DNA of 64,000 nt from an uncultured Rhizobiaceae group bacterium (lineage in GTDB: Bacteria > Pseudomonadota > Alphaproteobacteria > Rhizobiales > Rhizobiaceae). The notes beneath the pieces were generated by a model. That model did no database searches and was not told the DNA's origin. It worked only from the letters and a program-made list of their open reading frames with translations. Position numbers and translations under genes: made by a program. The stretch lies in the NCBI GenBank assembly GCA_947501445.1, contig CANMVS010000009.1:1-64000 (forward strand), written 5' to 3'. Each line of letters begins with the position of its first letter. The stretch's first letter is position 1. Below are positions 27,079 to 37,320 of the stretch, piece by piece.

Positions 27079-29979
27079 TTAGATATTTTTCGCTTTCATC
27101 TTTCGCCACCGGTATTCGCCGGTCAGAATGATATGCGCCCAACCGAGGGGTGAGATGTGCGCGAGGAGATATTCTGGTGTTTCCATCCCGGCCTTTTTAC
27201 GCTGCGCCACCGCTATGCGAAGCTGCTTGGTATTCCAGTAAATTATGATGGCGGTGAGCAGGTTCAGCCCTGCTATGCGGAAATGCTGGCCTTCTGTGGT
27301 TCGATCCCTGATTTCTCCCTGTCGGCCGATCCGCAGGGCGCTCTTCAGGGCATGATGCGCTTCGCCCTTGTTGAGACCGATTTGGGCGCGGCGTTGCATG
27401 TCGGTATCGAGTAGCCATTCGATGATGAACAATGTGCGTTCGATGCGTCCGATTTCACGCAGCGCAATGGCCAGATCATGCTGCCTTGGCCGCGCTGCCA
27501 GTTTCTTCAGGAGCTGGCTGGGCTGCATTCTGCCTGAGAGCATCGTTGCGATGCAGCGCAGTACATCTGGCCAGTTGCTGATGATGGTGTTTTCGCGGAT
27601 TTTGTCGCCAACCAAACCTTTCAGCTCACTCGGGACGGTGCGCCTATCAAAGACATGCAGCCGCTTTGAGGGGAGGTCCCTGATGCGCGGAATAAACCGG
27701 TATCCGAGCAGCGAGGTGGCGGCGAACACAAGATCAGTGAAGCCCCCGGTGTCAGCATATTGCTCTTTGATCTGTTTGCCGGTCGGGTTCATCAGCAAGC
27801 CATCCAGAATATACGGTGCTTCGTTCACCGTGGCGGGGATGACCTGAGTGGCAAACGGGCCGTATTGATCTGACACATGGGTATATGCTTTCAGACCAGG
27901 TTCATGGCCGTATTTCGCATTGATCAGATTCATCGCTTCACCCTGCCTCGTGGTGGGAAAGAATTGCCCATCACTGGATGCCGTCTGGCCAGCACCCCAG
28001 TATATTGCCATTGGCAACTGCGCCTGTGCTTCGATCACCATGGCCAATGCCAGATTGATGGCCTCACTTTCCACATGCCAGTTTGAGAGCCGCGCCAACC
28101 GGGCAAAGCTATGCGTGCTGCTTGCTCCGGCCATCTTGCTCAGACCGAGATTCAGACCTTCCGCGAGGATGACATTCAAGAGGCCAAGCCTGTCTTTGCA
28201 CGGTGCTCCGGTACGCAGATGGGTGAAAGCATCGGTGAACCCCGTATCGTTGTCCACGTCCATAAGAATGTCCGTGATCCTGACTTCCGGCAGGCGGCGA
28301 TAGAGATCAAGGATCAGGCTGTCGGCTTCAGCGGGCACATCAGCTTCAAGCCGTTCTAGGCGCAACCGACCATCTTCGATGACACCGCCGGGAAGGGTGC
28401 CGTTCCTGACCGCCATCGCAAGCCTGTGCAACCCGTCTTCCAGACGCCGTTTGCGATCTGCAATCCAGATCTCCGGCTCCAAAGGCATCAAAAGCCCCAT
28501 GCCGTGGGCCGCTTCGACAGGCACCAGGGCCTGTTTCATATCGCTGTAACGGCGGGAATGAGCTAGCCAGACATCCCCGGACCTGAAGGCCTCGCGCAGA
28601 TGGAACAGCACCGCGACAGCCCAAAGCCGGTCACGGTTAGTTTCGGGGTCGCGGAGATGCCTTCGCCATTTTGATCGCGGTTGAAGAAACGGCGCTGAAG
28701 CGCTTGGGATATCCCGCCGATCCCGGATCACATCCGCCGCTGCGAGCAAGGGTTCCGCCACACTGGCGCAGGCAATGTCCAAGGCCGCCAGCATCCGTGG
28801 AGCATAGAGCTAGAACCGATGATAGCCTTTCCCGACGTAAGCCAACGCATCCGCCTAGACGGTTTTGCCGAGCGTTCCAGCCGTCGCAACGAGGTTTTCC
28901 AGAACGTCCCAGCCACAGGAAACATCCACGGCACTGGCGACAGCCACCTCATCACCTTTGGCGATCAACAATGTTGTCCCCAAAGTCTCGAACCCGGCCA
29001 GAGTTGCGGCGATCTCCGACTGCGCCTCAAAAACACGGGCATCGCAAATCCTCTTTGCCTCTCGCCAGATTGACCCCACAATTCGATCATGGGTTTCGAC
29101 CACGGTATCAGCGATGGCTGCTGACCATTCCACGACACAAGTGGCAAAAATGGCCAAACGACGGTCACTGGTGATGTCCCGAAGACCGTCCACAAAATAG
29201 CGCTCCCCCTGACGGCGCAGGCGTGCGACCCGATGCGCTGCAATATCTTCCAACACCGATGGCGACAGGCCCAGACCTTGCAGAAACTCCAGCCTATCAA
29301 GCTGACGATTGATGTCGGCAGAGTTCTTTCCCACCACGAACTGTCGCAACCAGATGAAGCGACTGATCCGGCCATCTACCTCTTCGGCCAGCAAGTTATC
29401 GAGCTGTGCGCGCATTTTCCTGTCGAGATGAGCCGCAATGCGCGCCTCCACCCTGCGTTCAGCTGCGACCAATGCATCAGCACATCGACGCTCTATTACC
29501 GAAATACCCGGCAGAATGATTTGCCGTCTGCGGCATTCTTCCACGAACCCGCGTACCAGCACCTCGCTGGATTGCGCCGCTTCAGCATTCTGTTCCAGCC
29601 ATTTCCGCATTTTCTTGGCGTGCTTGCCGGAGAACATCTTGTACCCATACATCCTGCGCATCGCGTCCAGATGTTCCCGGCGAGTTTTCTCCCGCGCGGC
29701 ATATGGCAGGAGATCATCCGGTTTCAGTCCGAGTTGCGCGGCTACAAAACGGGAAACGCGTTCAGGAATTACTTCACCAGCTTTCAGCAAGCGACCTGGA
29801 TACCGGAAGGCACAGAGTTGAAGCGCAAAGCCGATCTGGTTCTCGGGTCGTCGCCGCGTTCGAAAATTCTCGGTGTCTTCATCATCCAATGTGTAATGCC
29901 GAAGCAAAGCCATCTCGTCAGTTGGAAGATCAAATAGCGCTGCGCGTTGTCGCGCGGTCAGAACCGCTCGGTGTGCCAT
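27079..29979 (-). pseudogene. tnpA: Tn3-family transposase TnpA with two in-frame TAG stops
   Basis: Catalyses replicative transposition at the 38-bp ends. The frame is continuous from 29979 to 27079 (966 residues counting the two stops), normal for TnpA, but is cut by TAG at 28855-28857 and 28810-28812. The N-terminal piece (374 residues, DUF4158 type) ends GTLGKTV and the C-terminal piece restarts at LAALDIACAS. The DDE-bearing half is intact: SSDGQFF, HVSDQYGPF and GRQGEIRD carry the expected acidic residues. No frameshift is seen. It is probably non-functional unless amber stops are read through. Confidence 0.92.
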
Positions 29980-30018
29980 CAGATTGCTCTTTCTTTATGG
30001 GATGGAGTCTTCGAAAGT

Positions 30019-30070
30019 AGACATATTGAGACCGCACGCTTGCCATGTCTTTTTCAATGTCTCAATATGG
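30019..30070. promoter_or_regulatory. Candidate res site between tnpA and tnpR
   Basis: The 125-bp divergent space contains an inverted repeat, CATATTGAGAC facing GTCTCAATATG, about 26 bp apart. In Tn3 elements resolvase binds dyads at res in this position, which also holds both promoters. Subsites were not otherwise resolved. Confidence 0.5.
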
Positions 30071-30104
30071 CTGTCGCAAAAACCCTTAATCTAAATGAGA
30101 CCCC

Positions 30105-30656
30105 ATGGCCAAAGTCGGATATGCCCGTGTCAGTTCAGTCGGACAATCTGTGGACGTCCAGCGGGAAAAGCTGAGTGATTGTGACAAACTCTTCGAAGAG
30201 AAGCGAAGCGGCGGCACCGACGCTCGCCCCCAGCTCAATCAGTGCCTGAATTACGTTCGTGACGGCGATCAGCTTATCGTCACCCGTATCGACAGGTTGG
30301 CGCGGTCTACACTTCATCTCTGCCAAATTGCTGAAACCTTGCGCGAGAAAGGGGTCGATCTCGTCGTCCACGATCAGAACATCGACACGTCCGATGCTAC
30401 GGGACGTCTGCTGTTCAACATGCTTGGGGCCATCGGTCAGTTCGAAACCGAAATTCGCGCCGAGCGGCAAATGGATGGGATCAAAAAGGCCAAGGATCGA
30501 GGCGTTCAGTTCGGAAAACGGCCTGCACTGACTAACGAACAGATTTCTGAACTCCGCGAAAAACGCCAACAAGGCACGCTCATCAAGGATCTGATGGCCC
30601 GCTACGGCCTCTCCAAGGCCACCATCTATCGATATCTCACCGAAAACGAAGCCTGA
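30105..30656 (+). CDS. tnpR: Serine resolvase TnpR
   Basis: Small serine recombinase that resolves cointegrates at res. The N-terminal catalytic domain has YARVSSVGQS (nucleophilic serine near residue 9-10) and the conserved VTRIDRLARS. The C-terminal HTH is GTLIKDLMARYGLSKATIYR. At 183 residues it is full length. It is divergent from tnpA and ends 26 bp before the right inverted repeat. Confidence 0.95.
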   Translation: MAKVGYARVSSVGQSVDVQREKLSDCDKLFEEKRSGGTDARPQLNQCLNYVRDGDQLIVTRIDRLARSTLHLCQIAETLREKGVDLVVHDQNIDTSDATGRLLFNMLGAIGQFETEIRAERQMDGIKKAKDRGVQFGKRPALTNEQISELREKRQQGTLIKDLMARYGLSKATIYRYLTENEA

Positions 30657-30682
30657 GCGCAATTACAGAAGCCCGATCCGGC

Positions 30683-30720
30683 CTTAACGCCCTATTCTGC
30701 ACTCAGCCGGAAACGACCCC
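30683..30720 (-). repeat. Right terminal inverted repeat of the Tn3-family element
   Basis: Reading inward: GGGGTCGTTTCC to GCGTTAAG, 38 bp. Directly followed by the second TACAG copy at 30721-30725. Confidence 0.95.
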
Positions 30721-30725
30721 TACAG

Positions 30726-31167
30726 CGACATAGTCATTTGAGTAACGCCTACTGACAATCCTCTGCACGACGCCTTGGAAGTGTTTATATGTGCGTCAGG
30801 GTCCGATGATCCAAGGTCAACACAAAAAGGCAGCCCTGGCGTAGACCAACAATATGTGTCTTTGGATAATCACCATTTCCAATGCGGGTCCTGGCGTGCA
30901 TGTCAGGCTACGACTTCGATAAAGCGTTGGAATTCCGATACAAGGGGTTAGCAGTATTGTTTAAACGCCAATTTCTTCACGAATTCTCTGATCGTACAAC
31001 CGGACATGCGGCGTATCGCCATAGGGTGCTGAGATGAACAATTTGTAATGAAACGATCCCTTTATGCCCCGTTTGGAATCCCCAGATATTATTGGGCAGG
31101 TCGGTGAACAAGATCACGACAAAAAGGCGGATAATCAGCTGATTACGCTCAATGTGGAGTTAAAACA
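30726..31167. other. Gene-poor stretch right of the transposon
   Basis: About 440 bp with no recognised gene. A 58-codon frame from ATG 31064 runs out of frame into the next small ORF and shows no family feature. Confidence 0.45.
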
Positions 31168-31320
31168 ATGTCAAAAAAATCAAAAATTGAAAACAGCCAA
31201 ACCCCTCCCGAAGATGGCGAGGATGACAAATTGGCCTTAGAGGACATGAAGAAAGTCTTTGGGGGTACAGAACCAACTAAAGGGTCAAAATTGAGAACAG
31301 GTGACTGGTATTGGGAATGA
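31168..31320 (+). CDS. Possible 50-residue protein with GG...EPT...GDW ending
   Basis: Too short for the ORF track. GGAG lies about 10 bases before the ATG. The peptide starts MSKKSKIENSQTPPEDGEDD, continues LALEDMKKVFGG and ends with TEPTKGSKLRTGDWYWE. Two readings compete. One is a divergent relative of the DUF1674/SdhAF4 tail (GG..EPTR.GDW). The other is a double-glycine leader with a 17-residue core. No processing peptidase or transporter is near. Coding status itself is unproven. Confidence 0.4.
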   Translation: MSKKSKIENSQTPPEDGEDDKLALEDMKKVFGGTEPTKGSKLRTGDWYWE

Positions 31321-31710
31321 CGTTTCTCAGCGGTTCATTTGTGGATTGCGTCGGTTGCTCAATGCAGAGGTGCGTTAGCGTTCCAATGTGCGTGCACGCG
31401 CTTGACTGGCAGAAATTGAAGTAAATTTGTAACCATCGAAGCGAATGATCAAAGGCACTTGTCCAAGCCTGGCAGTCACAACCTGGTGTTATTGGGTCTG
31501 AACTCAGGGTTTGCGCGATCAGCAATAATTGCCATCAAACATAGCACAGCCGAAGTGGACCCCAACAGGGCGTCTCTGCGAAAACTAATTGTGAATGGGT
31601 CTACCCACAGGACCTAGACGGTCGCAAACCCGAGCAGGAAAATCACGTCAAATTGACTAATACATAGGAATAACTGAAAGTCCTGGTGCGTTAGATACGT
31701 CCAGACCCTT
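31321..31710. other. Non-coding stretch upstream of tRNA-Lys hairpin
   Basis: About 390 bp. The only tracked ORF (minus, 82 codons) has no recognisable feature. Nothing else was found. Confidence 0.45.
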
Positions 31711-31747
31711 CACCAACAAATTCGCCAGGCTGCTGAATTTGTTGGTG
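31711..31747 (-). repeat. Perfect hairpin overlapping the tRNA-Lys 3' end
   Basis: CACCAACAAATTC and its exact complement GAATTTGTTGGTG flank an 11-base loop. The tRNA-proximal arm includes the CACCA end of tRNA-Lys. No T-run follows on the minus strand, so it is not a standard terminator. It could direct 3' processing. Confidence 0.7.
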
Positions 31748-31818
31748 AGCCGACAGGGGTTCGAACCCTGGACCTACTGATTAAAAGTCAGTTGCTCTAC
31801 CAGCTGAGCTATCGGCTC
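31743..31818 (-). tRNA. tRNA-Lys (anticodon TTT)
   Basis: Minus strand. The 7-bp acceptor stem is GAGCCGA paired with TCGGCTC. The D-arm is AGCTCAGCTGGTAGAGC, the anticodon arm CTGACTTTTAATCAG with TTT, and the T-arm CAGGGTTCGAACCCTG. CCA is encoded. It is 76 nt in length and all arms pair well. Confidence 0.97.
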
Positions 31819-31949
31819 CCAGGAGCGGCGAACCACCCTCAAGAATTGCGCGGAACATATGCATGCGGTTCGGGATGGTCAACCGGAAAATGACGCAATT
31901 TGCGTGGTTTTTGAATTTTATTTTCTGCGCGCAAAAAGGTGACTGGCGT

Positions 31950-32744
31950 GTGAACATTAACCCGCCTATGACAGTTTCGACCGCAACATGGAAAAGACCC
32001 TTGAGCATCGCCGATATTTCAGTCTTTGCCGCCATCCTGGCTGGCGCACTTTCCTTTCTGTCTCCGTGTGTGTTGCCTCTGGTGCCACCCTACCTTTGTT
32101 ACATGGCGGGCATCAGCGTTGAGGACTTTCAGGCTGGGCGTCAATCGGACATCGCCACACGCCGTTCGGTCATGTTCGCGTCGCTGTTCTTTACGCTGGG
32201 TTTTTCGACGGTTTTTATTGCCCTTGGTGCAGGTGCATCCAGCATTGGTGGTGTGCTGCGTGCCCATATGGACCTGTTGGCGCAGATCGCCGGTATTGTC
32301 ATAATCATTATGGGTCTGCATTTTCTGGGTGTGTTCCGGTTGGGTTTTCTGGCACGCGAAGCCCGTTTCCAGGGCAGTGGAACACCCGCCACATTGACCG
32401 GCGCCTATATAATGGGGCTTGCATTTGCGTTTGGCTGGACGCCCTGTATCGGTCCTGTCCTGGGTGCGATCCTTGGAGTTGCTGGTGCACAGGATACTGT
32501 TGGCGCAGGTGCGTTATTGCTCGGGGCCTATTCGCTCGGGCTTGCTATTCCATTTTGGATCGCAGCCAGTTTCTCTGGCCTGTTCATGCGCTTTTTGACA
32601 CGCTTTCGCCGCCATCTCGGTCGTGTGGAAAAAATAATGGGCGGACTGCTCGTGCTGACCGGCGTGATGTTCCTGACCGGGGGTATGCAACGCATGGCGT
32701 ATTGGCTGCTTGAGACATTCCCGGCACTATCGACTATAGGATAG
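31950..32744 (+). CDS. CcdA-like cytochrome c biogenesis / thiol-disulfide membrane protein
   Basis: Inner-membrane electron carrier that passes reducing equivalents from cytoplasmic thioredoxin to periplasmic thiol proteins for haem attachment. The conserved cysteines appear in SFLSPCVLPLVPPYLC (first half) and FGWTPCIGPVLGAIL (second half). About six helices. The GTG at 31950 with AAAGG ten bases upstream is preferred to the tracked start 31863, giving 264 residues; ATG 31968 is an alternative. It stands alone. Confidence 0.9.
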   Translation: MNINPPMTVSTATWKRPLSIADISVFAAILAGALSFLSPCVLPLVPPYLCYMAGISVEDFQAGRQSDIATRRSVMFASLFFTLGFSTVFIALGAGASSIGGVLRAHMDLLAQIAGIVIIIMGLHFLGVFRLGFLAREARFQGSGTPATLTGAYIMGLAFAFGWTPCIGPVLGAILGVAGAQDTVGAGALLLGAYSLGLAIPFWIAASFSGLFMRFLTRFRRHLGRVEKIMGGLLVLTGVMFLTGGMQRMAYWLLETFPALSTIG

Positions 32745-32805
32745 CAAAAGGCTGTTTGAGGCAGAGTGTCCTGCCTTGTCCCTTTTGGCTGATTGGTAGC
32801 GTTTT

Positions 32806-33744
32806 TCAGGCCTTAGCACGCCTGAACCCCGGAATAGTGGCAAAGCAAACACCGCCAAGAACCAGCATGATGCCCGCCAGATGATAGGCGTGGATTTGCT
32901 CACCAAGCAACAGGACTGCCAGGACAATGCCATAGGCGGGCATCAGATACATGAATATTCCGGTGATGGATGCTCCCAGTGCACGCAGACCATACTGAAA
33001 ACCGGAAAAAGCCAGCAGTGATGAGAAAATTACAATACCGGCAATGCCCTGCCAGGCACTTGTTGTTTGCGGCATGCGCCCGCCCGATAGCCATTCCCAT
33101 AACGCAAATGGAAACAGGAGTATTGTCCCGGAAGCGCAGATCAGACCGAAAAGGGCCATGATTGGCAGGCTGGCCAGGCGTTTGTTGCGAAACAGAATTG
33201 AGTATCCTGCCCACGATAATGCAGCGATCAGAAACCCGACATCGCCGATATTGACGCTTCCGGATAGAAGCACGGAAAGCCGTCCCTGAAATACGATTAT
33301 TGCAACGCCGCCAAAGGCAATCAGGATTCCGGCCATCTCCCGCCAGCGAATCAGGCGACCGAAAATCAGACGTTCAATGAGAATAATCATCAAAGGTGAC
33401 GTGGTGTATATCAGCGTTCCGTTGGTCGCCGTTGTATATTGCAGCGAATAATATGTTCCGGCGCCGGATATCCACATACCCAAAAACCCCAGGACCAGGA
33501 GCATGAATGGTCTCTGTCTGATCAGGTGCAGGGATTGTTCCAGCGCTTTGAAAATAAAGGGAGAAAGCACAACGGCACAGAATCCCCAACGCAGAAATGC
33601 CAGTGTGAATGGCGCGACTTCGGTAATGGTCATGCGGCCGAAAATTATGTTTGTCGAAAAAAACAGCGGTGCAAAGATCATTACCACATAAGCCAGTTTC
33701 AGATCATTTGTGGTTGTGGGGGACGGTGCGTGTGATGTCTTCAT
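32806..33744 (-). CDS. EamA/DMT-family transporter
   Basis: Inner-membrane transporter of 312 residues with two EamA repeats, the second beginning near [19 protein letters not shown]. Its short final helix reads [16 protein letters not shown]. Substrate unknown. It is divergent from glmU with its start about 90 bp from the glmU ATG. It is chromosomal and only distantly similar to the transposon's EamA protein by eye. Confidence 0.9.
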   Translation of the reverse strand: MKTSHAPSPTTTNDLKLAYVVMIFAPLFFSTNIIFGRMTITEVAPFTLAFLRWGFCAVVLSPFIFKALEQSLHLIRQRPFMLLVLGFLGMWISGAGTYYSLQYTTATNGTLIYTTSPLMIILIERLIFGRLIRWREMAGILIAFGGVAIIVFQGRLSVLLSGSVNIGDVGFLIAALSWAGYSILFRNKRLASLPIMALFGLICASGTILLFPFALWEWLSGGRMPQTTSAWQGIAGIVIFSSLLAFSGFQYGLRALGASITGIFMYLMPAYGIVLAVLLLGEQIHAYHLAGIMLVLGGVCFATIPGFRRAKA

Positions 33745-33836
33745 GCGCCTTCATAGCGCCCAAGGGCTTTCGTAAAAAGAACGAATTCTTTAAACGTCCT
33801 GTAATATTGAATGCCAGAATCGAATTGGAGAAAAAT

Positions 33837-35225
33837 ATGGCGCGCTCGTGTCTTGCAGTGGTTCTGGCAGCCGGGGACAGTACCCGTATGAAATCGGACA
33901 CATCAAAAGTTTTGCATTGTGTCGGCAATCGACCCATGATCAGCCATGTTTTGGACGCTGCCCAATCGGCGAATGTTGATGCTGTTGCGCTTGTTGTTGG
34001 CCGTGATGCAGAGGCGGTTGCTGCGGTTGCCGGCGAATCAGGCTTGCCTGTTTCCACCTGGCATCAACGCGAAAGGTTGGGTACAGCGCATGCTGTCCTG
34101 GCCGCCCGTGAGGCCATTGGCCATGGTTATGACGATATATTGATCATTTTTGCCGACACCCCACTGGTAACGCCCCGTACGCTTGCGGCAGCGCGGGAGG
34201 CTCTTGCAAAGGGTGCGGACGTTGCGGTGATTGGGTTTCGTACCGACCGGCCCGATGGTTACGGTCGTCTGATAGAAAATGATGGCGCTCTGGAAGCGAT
34301 ACGCGAGCACCGTGACACGTCCGAGCAGGAACGAACGATCGGATTTTGCAACGGCGGGCTCATGGCCGTGAATGGTGCAAAGGCACTGGCGTTGCTCGAT
34401 CAGGTCGGGAATGACAATGCCAAATCAGAATTCTACCTGACTGATATTGTTCAGATAGCACGCGAAGCCGGCGGACGCGCTGTTGCAATAGAGGCCAGCG
34501 CTGAAGAATTGATTGGCATCAACACGCGGGTGGAACTTGCCGAAATCGAGCAGATCTGGCAATCGCGCAAGCGGCGTTCTCTGATGCTGGCCGGCGTGAC
34601 GATGAGAGCACCGGAAACTGTTTTTCTCAGTCATGACACGCTTATCGAGGCTGATGTGACGCTGGAACCGAATGTCATTATCGGGCCGGGCGTTACAATT
34701 CGATGTGGCGCGACTATTCATGCATTCAGCCATCTTGAGGCAACAATCGTAGGGGCAGGCTGTTCTGTTGGGCCGTTTGCCCGGCTGCGACCGGGTGCAA
34801 GGCTGCATGAGGGTGCCAAGGTTGGCAATTTTTGCGAAGTGAAAAATGCGGAGATCGGGCAGGGCGCCAAAGTCAATCACCTGTCTTATGTGGGGGATGC
34901 AAATGTTGGCGCAAAGGCAAATCTTGGGGCCGGAACCATTACTTGCAACTATGATGGTGTGAACAAGCATTTTACCAGCATTGGCGCGAACACATTCATC
35001 GGCTCCAATTCGTCACTGGTTGCACCTGTTACTGTTGGTGATAATGCCTATGTCGCTTCGGGCAGCGTCGTGACAATGGATGTTGAGGCAGACGCCCTGG
35101 CATTTGGGCGGTCGCGGCAGACCAACAAACCACAAATGGCAACCAGGTTGCGCCAGCGAAACCTTGCTGAAAAAGAGCGACGTCAAAAATCCGCCGAACA
35201 GAATGCGGGCGCGACCAAGGGTTGA
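33837..35225 (+). CDS. glmU: Bifunctional GlmU (GlcNAc-1-P uridyltransferase / GlcN-1-P acetyltransferase)
   Basis: Makes UDP-GlcNAc for peptidoglycan and lipid A. The N-terminal nucleotidyltransferase motif is [18 protein letters not shown], where the usual GEGTRM reads GDSTRM. The C-terminal left-handed beta-helix has hexapeptide repeats and the acetyltransferase pattern [22 protein letters not shown]. The ATG at 33837 with GGAG seven bases upstream gives 462 residues; the tracked TTG adds 62 spurious residues. It is followed by glmS, the preceding step of the pathway. Confidence 0.97.
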   Translation: MARSCLAVVLAAGDSTRMKSDTSKVLHCVGNRPMISHVLDAAQSANVDAVALVVGRDAEAVAAVAGESGLPVSTWHQRERLGTAHAVLAAREAIGHGYDDILIIFADTPLVTPRTLAAAREALAKGADVAVIGFRTDRPDGYGRLIENDGALEAIREHRDTSEQERTIGFCNGGLMAVNGAKALALLDQVGNDNAKSEFYLTDIVQIAREAGGRAVAIEASAEELIGINTRVELAEIEQIWQSRKRRSLMLAGVTMRAPETVFLSHDTLIEADVTLEPNVIIGPGVTIRCGATIHAFSHLEATIVGAGCSVGPFARLRPGARLHEGAKVGNFCEVKNAEIGQGAKVNHLSYVGDANVGAKANLGAGTITCNYDGVNKHFTSIGANTFIGSNSSLVAPVTVGDNAYVASGSVVTMDVEADALAFGRSRQTNKPQMATRLRQRNLAEKERRQKSAEQNAGATKG

Positions 35226-35322
35226 TAAAGGCAAATTTTTGCCTGTTATCTAAAGTTACAAGAGCTTGATTGCAGCGCGCCGGAAATCGGCTAGACAGGC
35301 TGTGGTTCATGAGGGGATTGAT

Positions 35323-37149
35323 ATGTGCGGCATTGTTGGAATCGTTGGTAGAAATAGTGTTGCACCGCAGCTTGTTGATGCGCTGAAGCGCCTTGAATAC
35401 CGCGGATATGATTCGGCTGGTGTAGCGACGCTTGACAAGGGGAGGCTGAACCGCCGGCGGGCGGAAGGAAAACTGATCAATCTGGAAAATATGCTGCAAC
35501 AGGACCCCCTTGATGGCACCGTCGGCATCGGACACACCCGCTGGGCAACCCATGGCGCCCCGACGCAAAACAATGCCCATCCCCATTTCGGTGACGGCGT
35601 CGCTGTTGTTCATAATGGAATTATCGAGAATTTCTCAGAGATCAAAGAAACCTTGATCTCTGAAGGCGTGCATTTTACAACGCAGACCGATACCGAGGTC
35701 ATCGCACAATTGCTGGCAAGCCTTCTGCGCCAAGGGAAAACAACCCACCAGGCGATGCAACAGATTATGCAGCGGCTAAAGGGGGCCTATGCGCTTGCTG
35801 TGCTGTTCGCAAATGATGCCAATCAAATAATTTGTGCCCGAAATGGCCCACCTTTGGCGATAGGTCATGGTGATGGTGAGATGTATCTGGGGTCTGATGC
35901 GATTGCCCTGTCACCCTTTACGGATGATATCACCTATCTTGACGACGGAGACTGGGCCGTCATTACACGGGATTCAGCCGAGATCTTTGATGATCAGGGA
36001 AGGCGCGTAGAACGTCCGCGCAGCAAGGCATCGTCGGCCTATGCACAGGTCGAAAAAGGCAATCATCGCCATTTCATGGAAAAGGAAATCTACGAACAAC
36101 CGGAAGTGATTTCGCACACGCTTGCGCATTACGTGGATTTTTCCAATGGAACCATTCGCAAACTGCCCGATGAGATCGATTTTGCGTCTATTGAGTCGCT
36201 GAAAATTGCCGCCTGTGGATCAGCCTTTTATGCTGGGCAGATTGGAAAAGGCTGGCTGGAGAGATATGCCAGACTCCCGGTCGAAATCGATGTGGCATCA
36301 GAGTTTCGCTACCGCGAAATGCCATTGCCCGGAAACCAGGCAGCGCTGTTTGTATCGCAATCGGGTGAAACAGCCGATACATTGGCATCCCTGCGCTATT
36401 GCAAAGAAAACGGTTTACCGATTGGGACGATCGTCAATGTGCGTGAATCAACCATGGCGCGTGAATCAGATGTCGTTTTTCAAACGCTTGCAGGGCCGGA
36501 AATCGGGGTTGCATCAACAAAAGCACTGACCTGTCAGATGGCTGTTTTTGCTGCATTGAGTATCAGCGCTGGTATGGCACGCGGCGTATTGGACGCAAAT
36601 CAGGAAAAGGCAATGGTACGTGCGCTCTCTGAAGCACCGCGCATCGCCAATTCGGTCCTGAACCTCATTCAGCCTCAGATGGAGAGCCTGTCGCGCGAGC
36701 TGTCCAAATACAATCACGTTCTGTATCTGGGTAGAGGCAGCAACTATACACTGGCGCTTGAAGGCGCGCTCAAGCTGAAGGAAATATCGTATATTCATGC
36801 AGAGGGCTACGCAGCAGGCGAGCTCAAGCACGGCCCGATAGCGCTAATTGATGAAAACATGCCGGTGATCGTCATCGCGCCACATGATCGTTATTTTGAA
36901 AAAACCGTTTCCAATATGCAGGAAGTTTCTGCGCGTGGAGGGCGTATCATTTTCATAACTGACGAGGATGGTGCAAAAGCCTGTAAGCTTGAGACAATGG
37001 CGACCATCGTTTTGCCAAATGTCGATGAATTCATCATGCCGCTTATATTCATGTTACCAATTCAACTGCTGGCCTACCACACTGCAGTGTTTATGGGTAC
37101 AGATGTGGACCAACCCAGGAACCTTGCAAAATCCGTGACCGTAGAATAG
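35323..37149 (+). CDS. glmS: Glutamine-fructose-6-phosphate aminotransferase
   Basis: Converts fructose-6-phosphate and glutamine to glucosamine-6-phosphate. The start at ATG 35323 places catalytic Cys2 at the N-terminus (MCGIVGIVG), as maturation requires. The glutaminase domain is followed by two SIS domains (CGSAFYAGQIGKGWL; LGRGSNYTLALEGALKLKE) and ends in the conserved QPRNLAKSVTVE. It has 608 residues. No glmS ribozyme was expected or seen. It adjoins glmU in the UDP-GlcNAc pathway. Confidence 0.98.
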   Translation: MCGIVGIVGRNSVAPQLVDALKRLEYRGYDSAGVATLDKGRLNRRRAEGKLINLENMLQQDPLDGTVGIGHTRWATHGAPTQNNAHPHFGDGVAVVHNGIIENFSEIKETLISEGVHFTTQTDTEVIAQLLASLLRQGKTTHQAMQQIMQRLKGAYALAVLFANDANQIICARNGPPLAIGHGDGEMYLGSDAIALSPFTDDITYLDDGDWAVITRDSAEIFDDQGRRVERPRSKASSAYAQVEKGNHRHFMEKEIYEQPEVISHTLAHYVDFSNGTIRKLPDEIDFASIESLKIAACGSAFYAGQIGKGWLERYARLPVEIDVASEFRYREMPLPGNQAALFVSQSGETADTLASLRYCKENGLPIGTIVNVRESTMARESDVVFQTLAGPEIGVASTKALTCQMAVFAALSISAGMARGVLDANQEKAMVRALSEAPRIANSVLNLIQPQMESLSRELSKYNHVLYLGRGSNYTLALEGALKLKEISYIHAEGYAAGELKHGPIALIDENMPVIVIAPHDRYFEKTVSNMQEVSARGGRIIFITDEDGAKACKLETMATIVLPNVDEFIMPLIFMLPIQLLAYHTAVFMGTDVDQPRNLAKSVTVE

Positions 37150-37320
37150 CTGGCTTTCGCGGTAATATTCATGGAATTGCATCGTGGTTCATGTCACCCA
37201 AATCGTTTTGGCAAACAAAGCGGTCTCCGCGTGCATTTATTGACCGTCCGCGCTTGCTGCTGCAGGTCAGCAGGCCTATATAGTTGGACAGAATAAATGT
37301 CCCCCAACGCGGCCCGGTGA

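Larger units (their letters stand above)
24619..30720. mobile_element. Tn3-family unit transposon with regulator/exporter/flavoprotein cargo
   Basis: The element is 6,102 bp. It is bounded by 38-bp inverted repeats that begin GGGGTC and end TAAG, the Tn3-family hallmark, and by a perfect 5-bp target duplication TACAG (24614-24618 and 30721-30725). Contents from the left: WYL regulator (minus), EamA exporter and PNPOx-like protein (plus), tnpA (minus, interrupted), a res-like region, and tnpR (plus). The cargo sits between the tnpA 3' end and the left repeat; tnpR abuts the right repeat. The exact duplication implies a single, fairly recent transposition event. Confidence 0.95.

Noticed and set aside
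35229-35244. Short hairpin AGGCAAATTTTTGCCT between glmU and glmS
   Set aside because: Loop is too tight and no T-run follows; not supported as terminator or attenuator. No glmS ribozyme features either.
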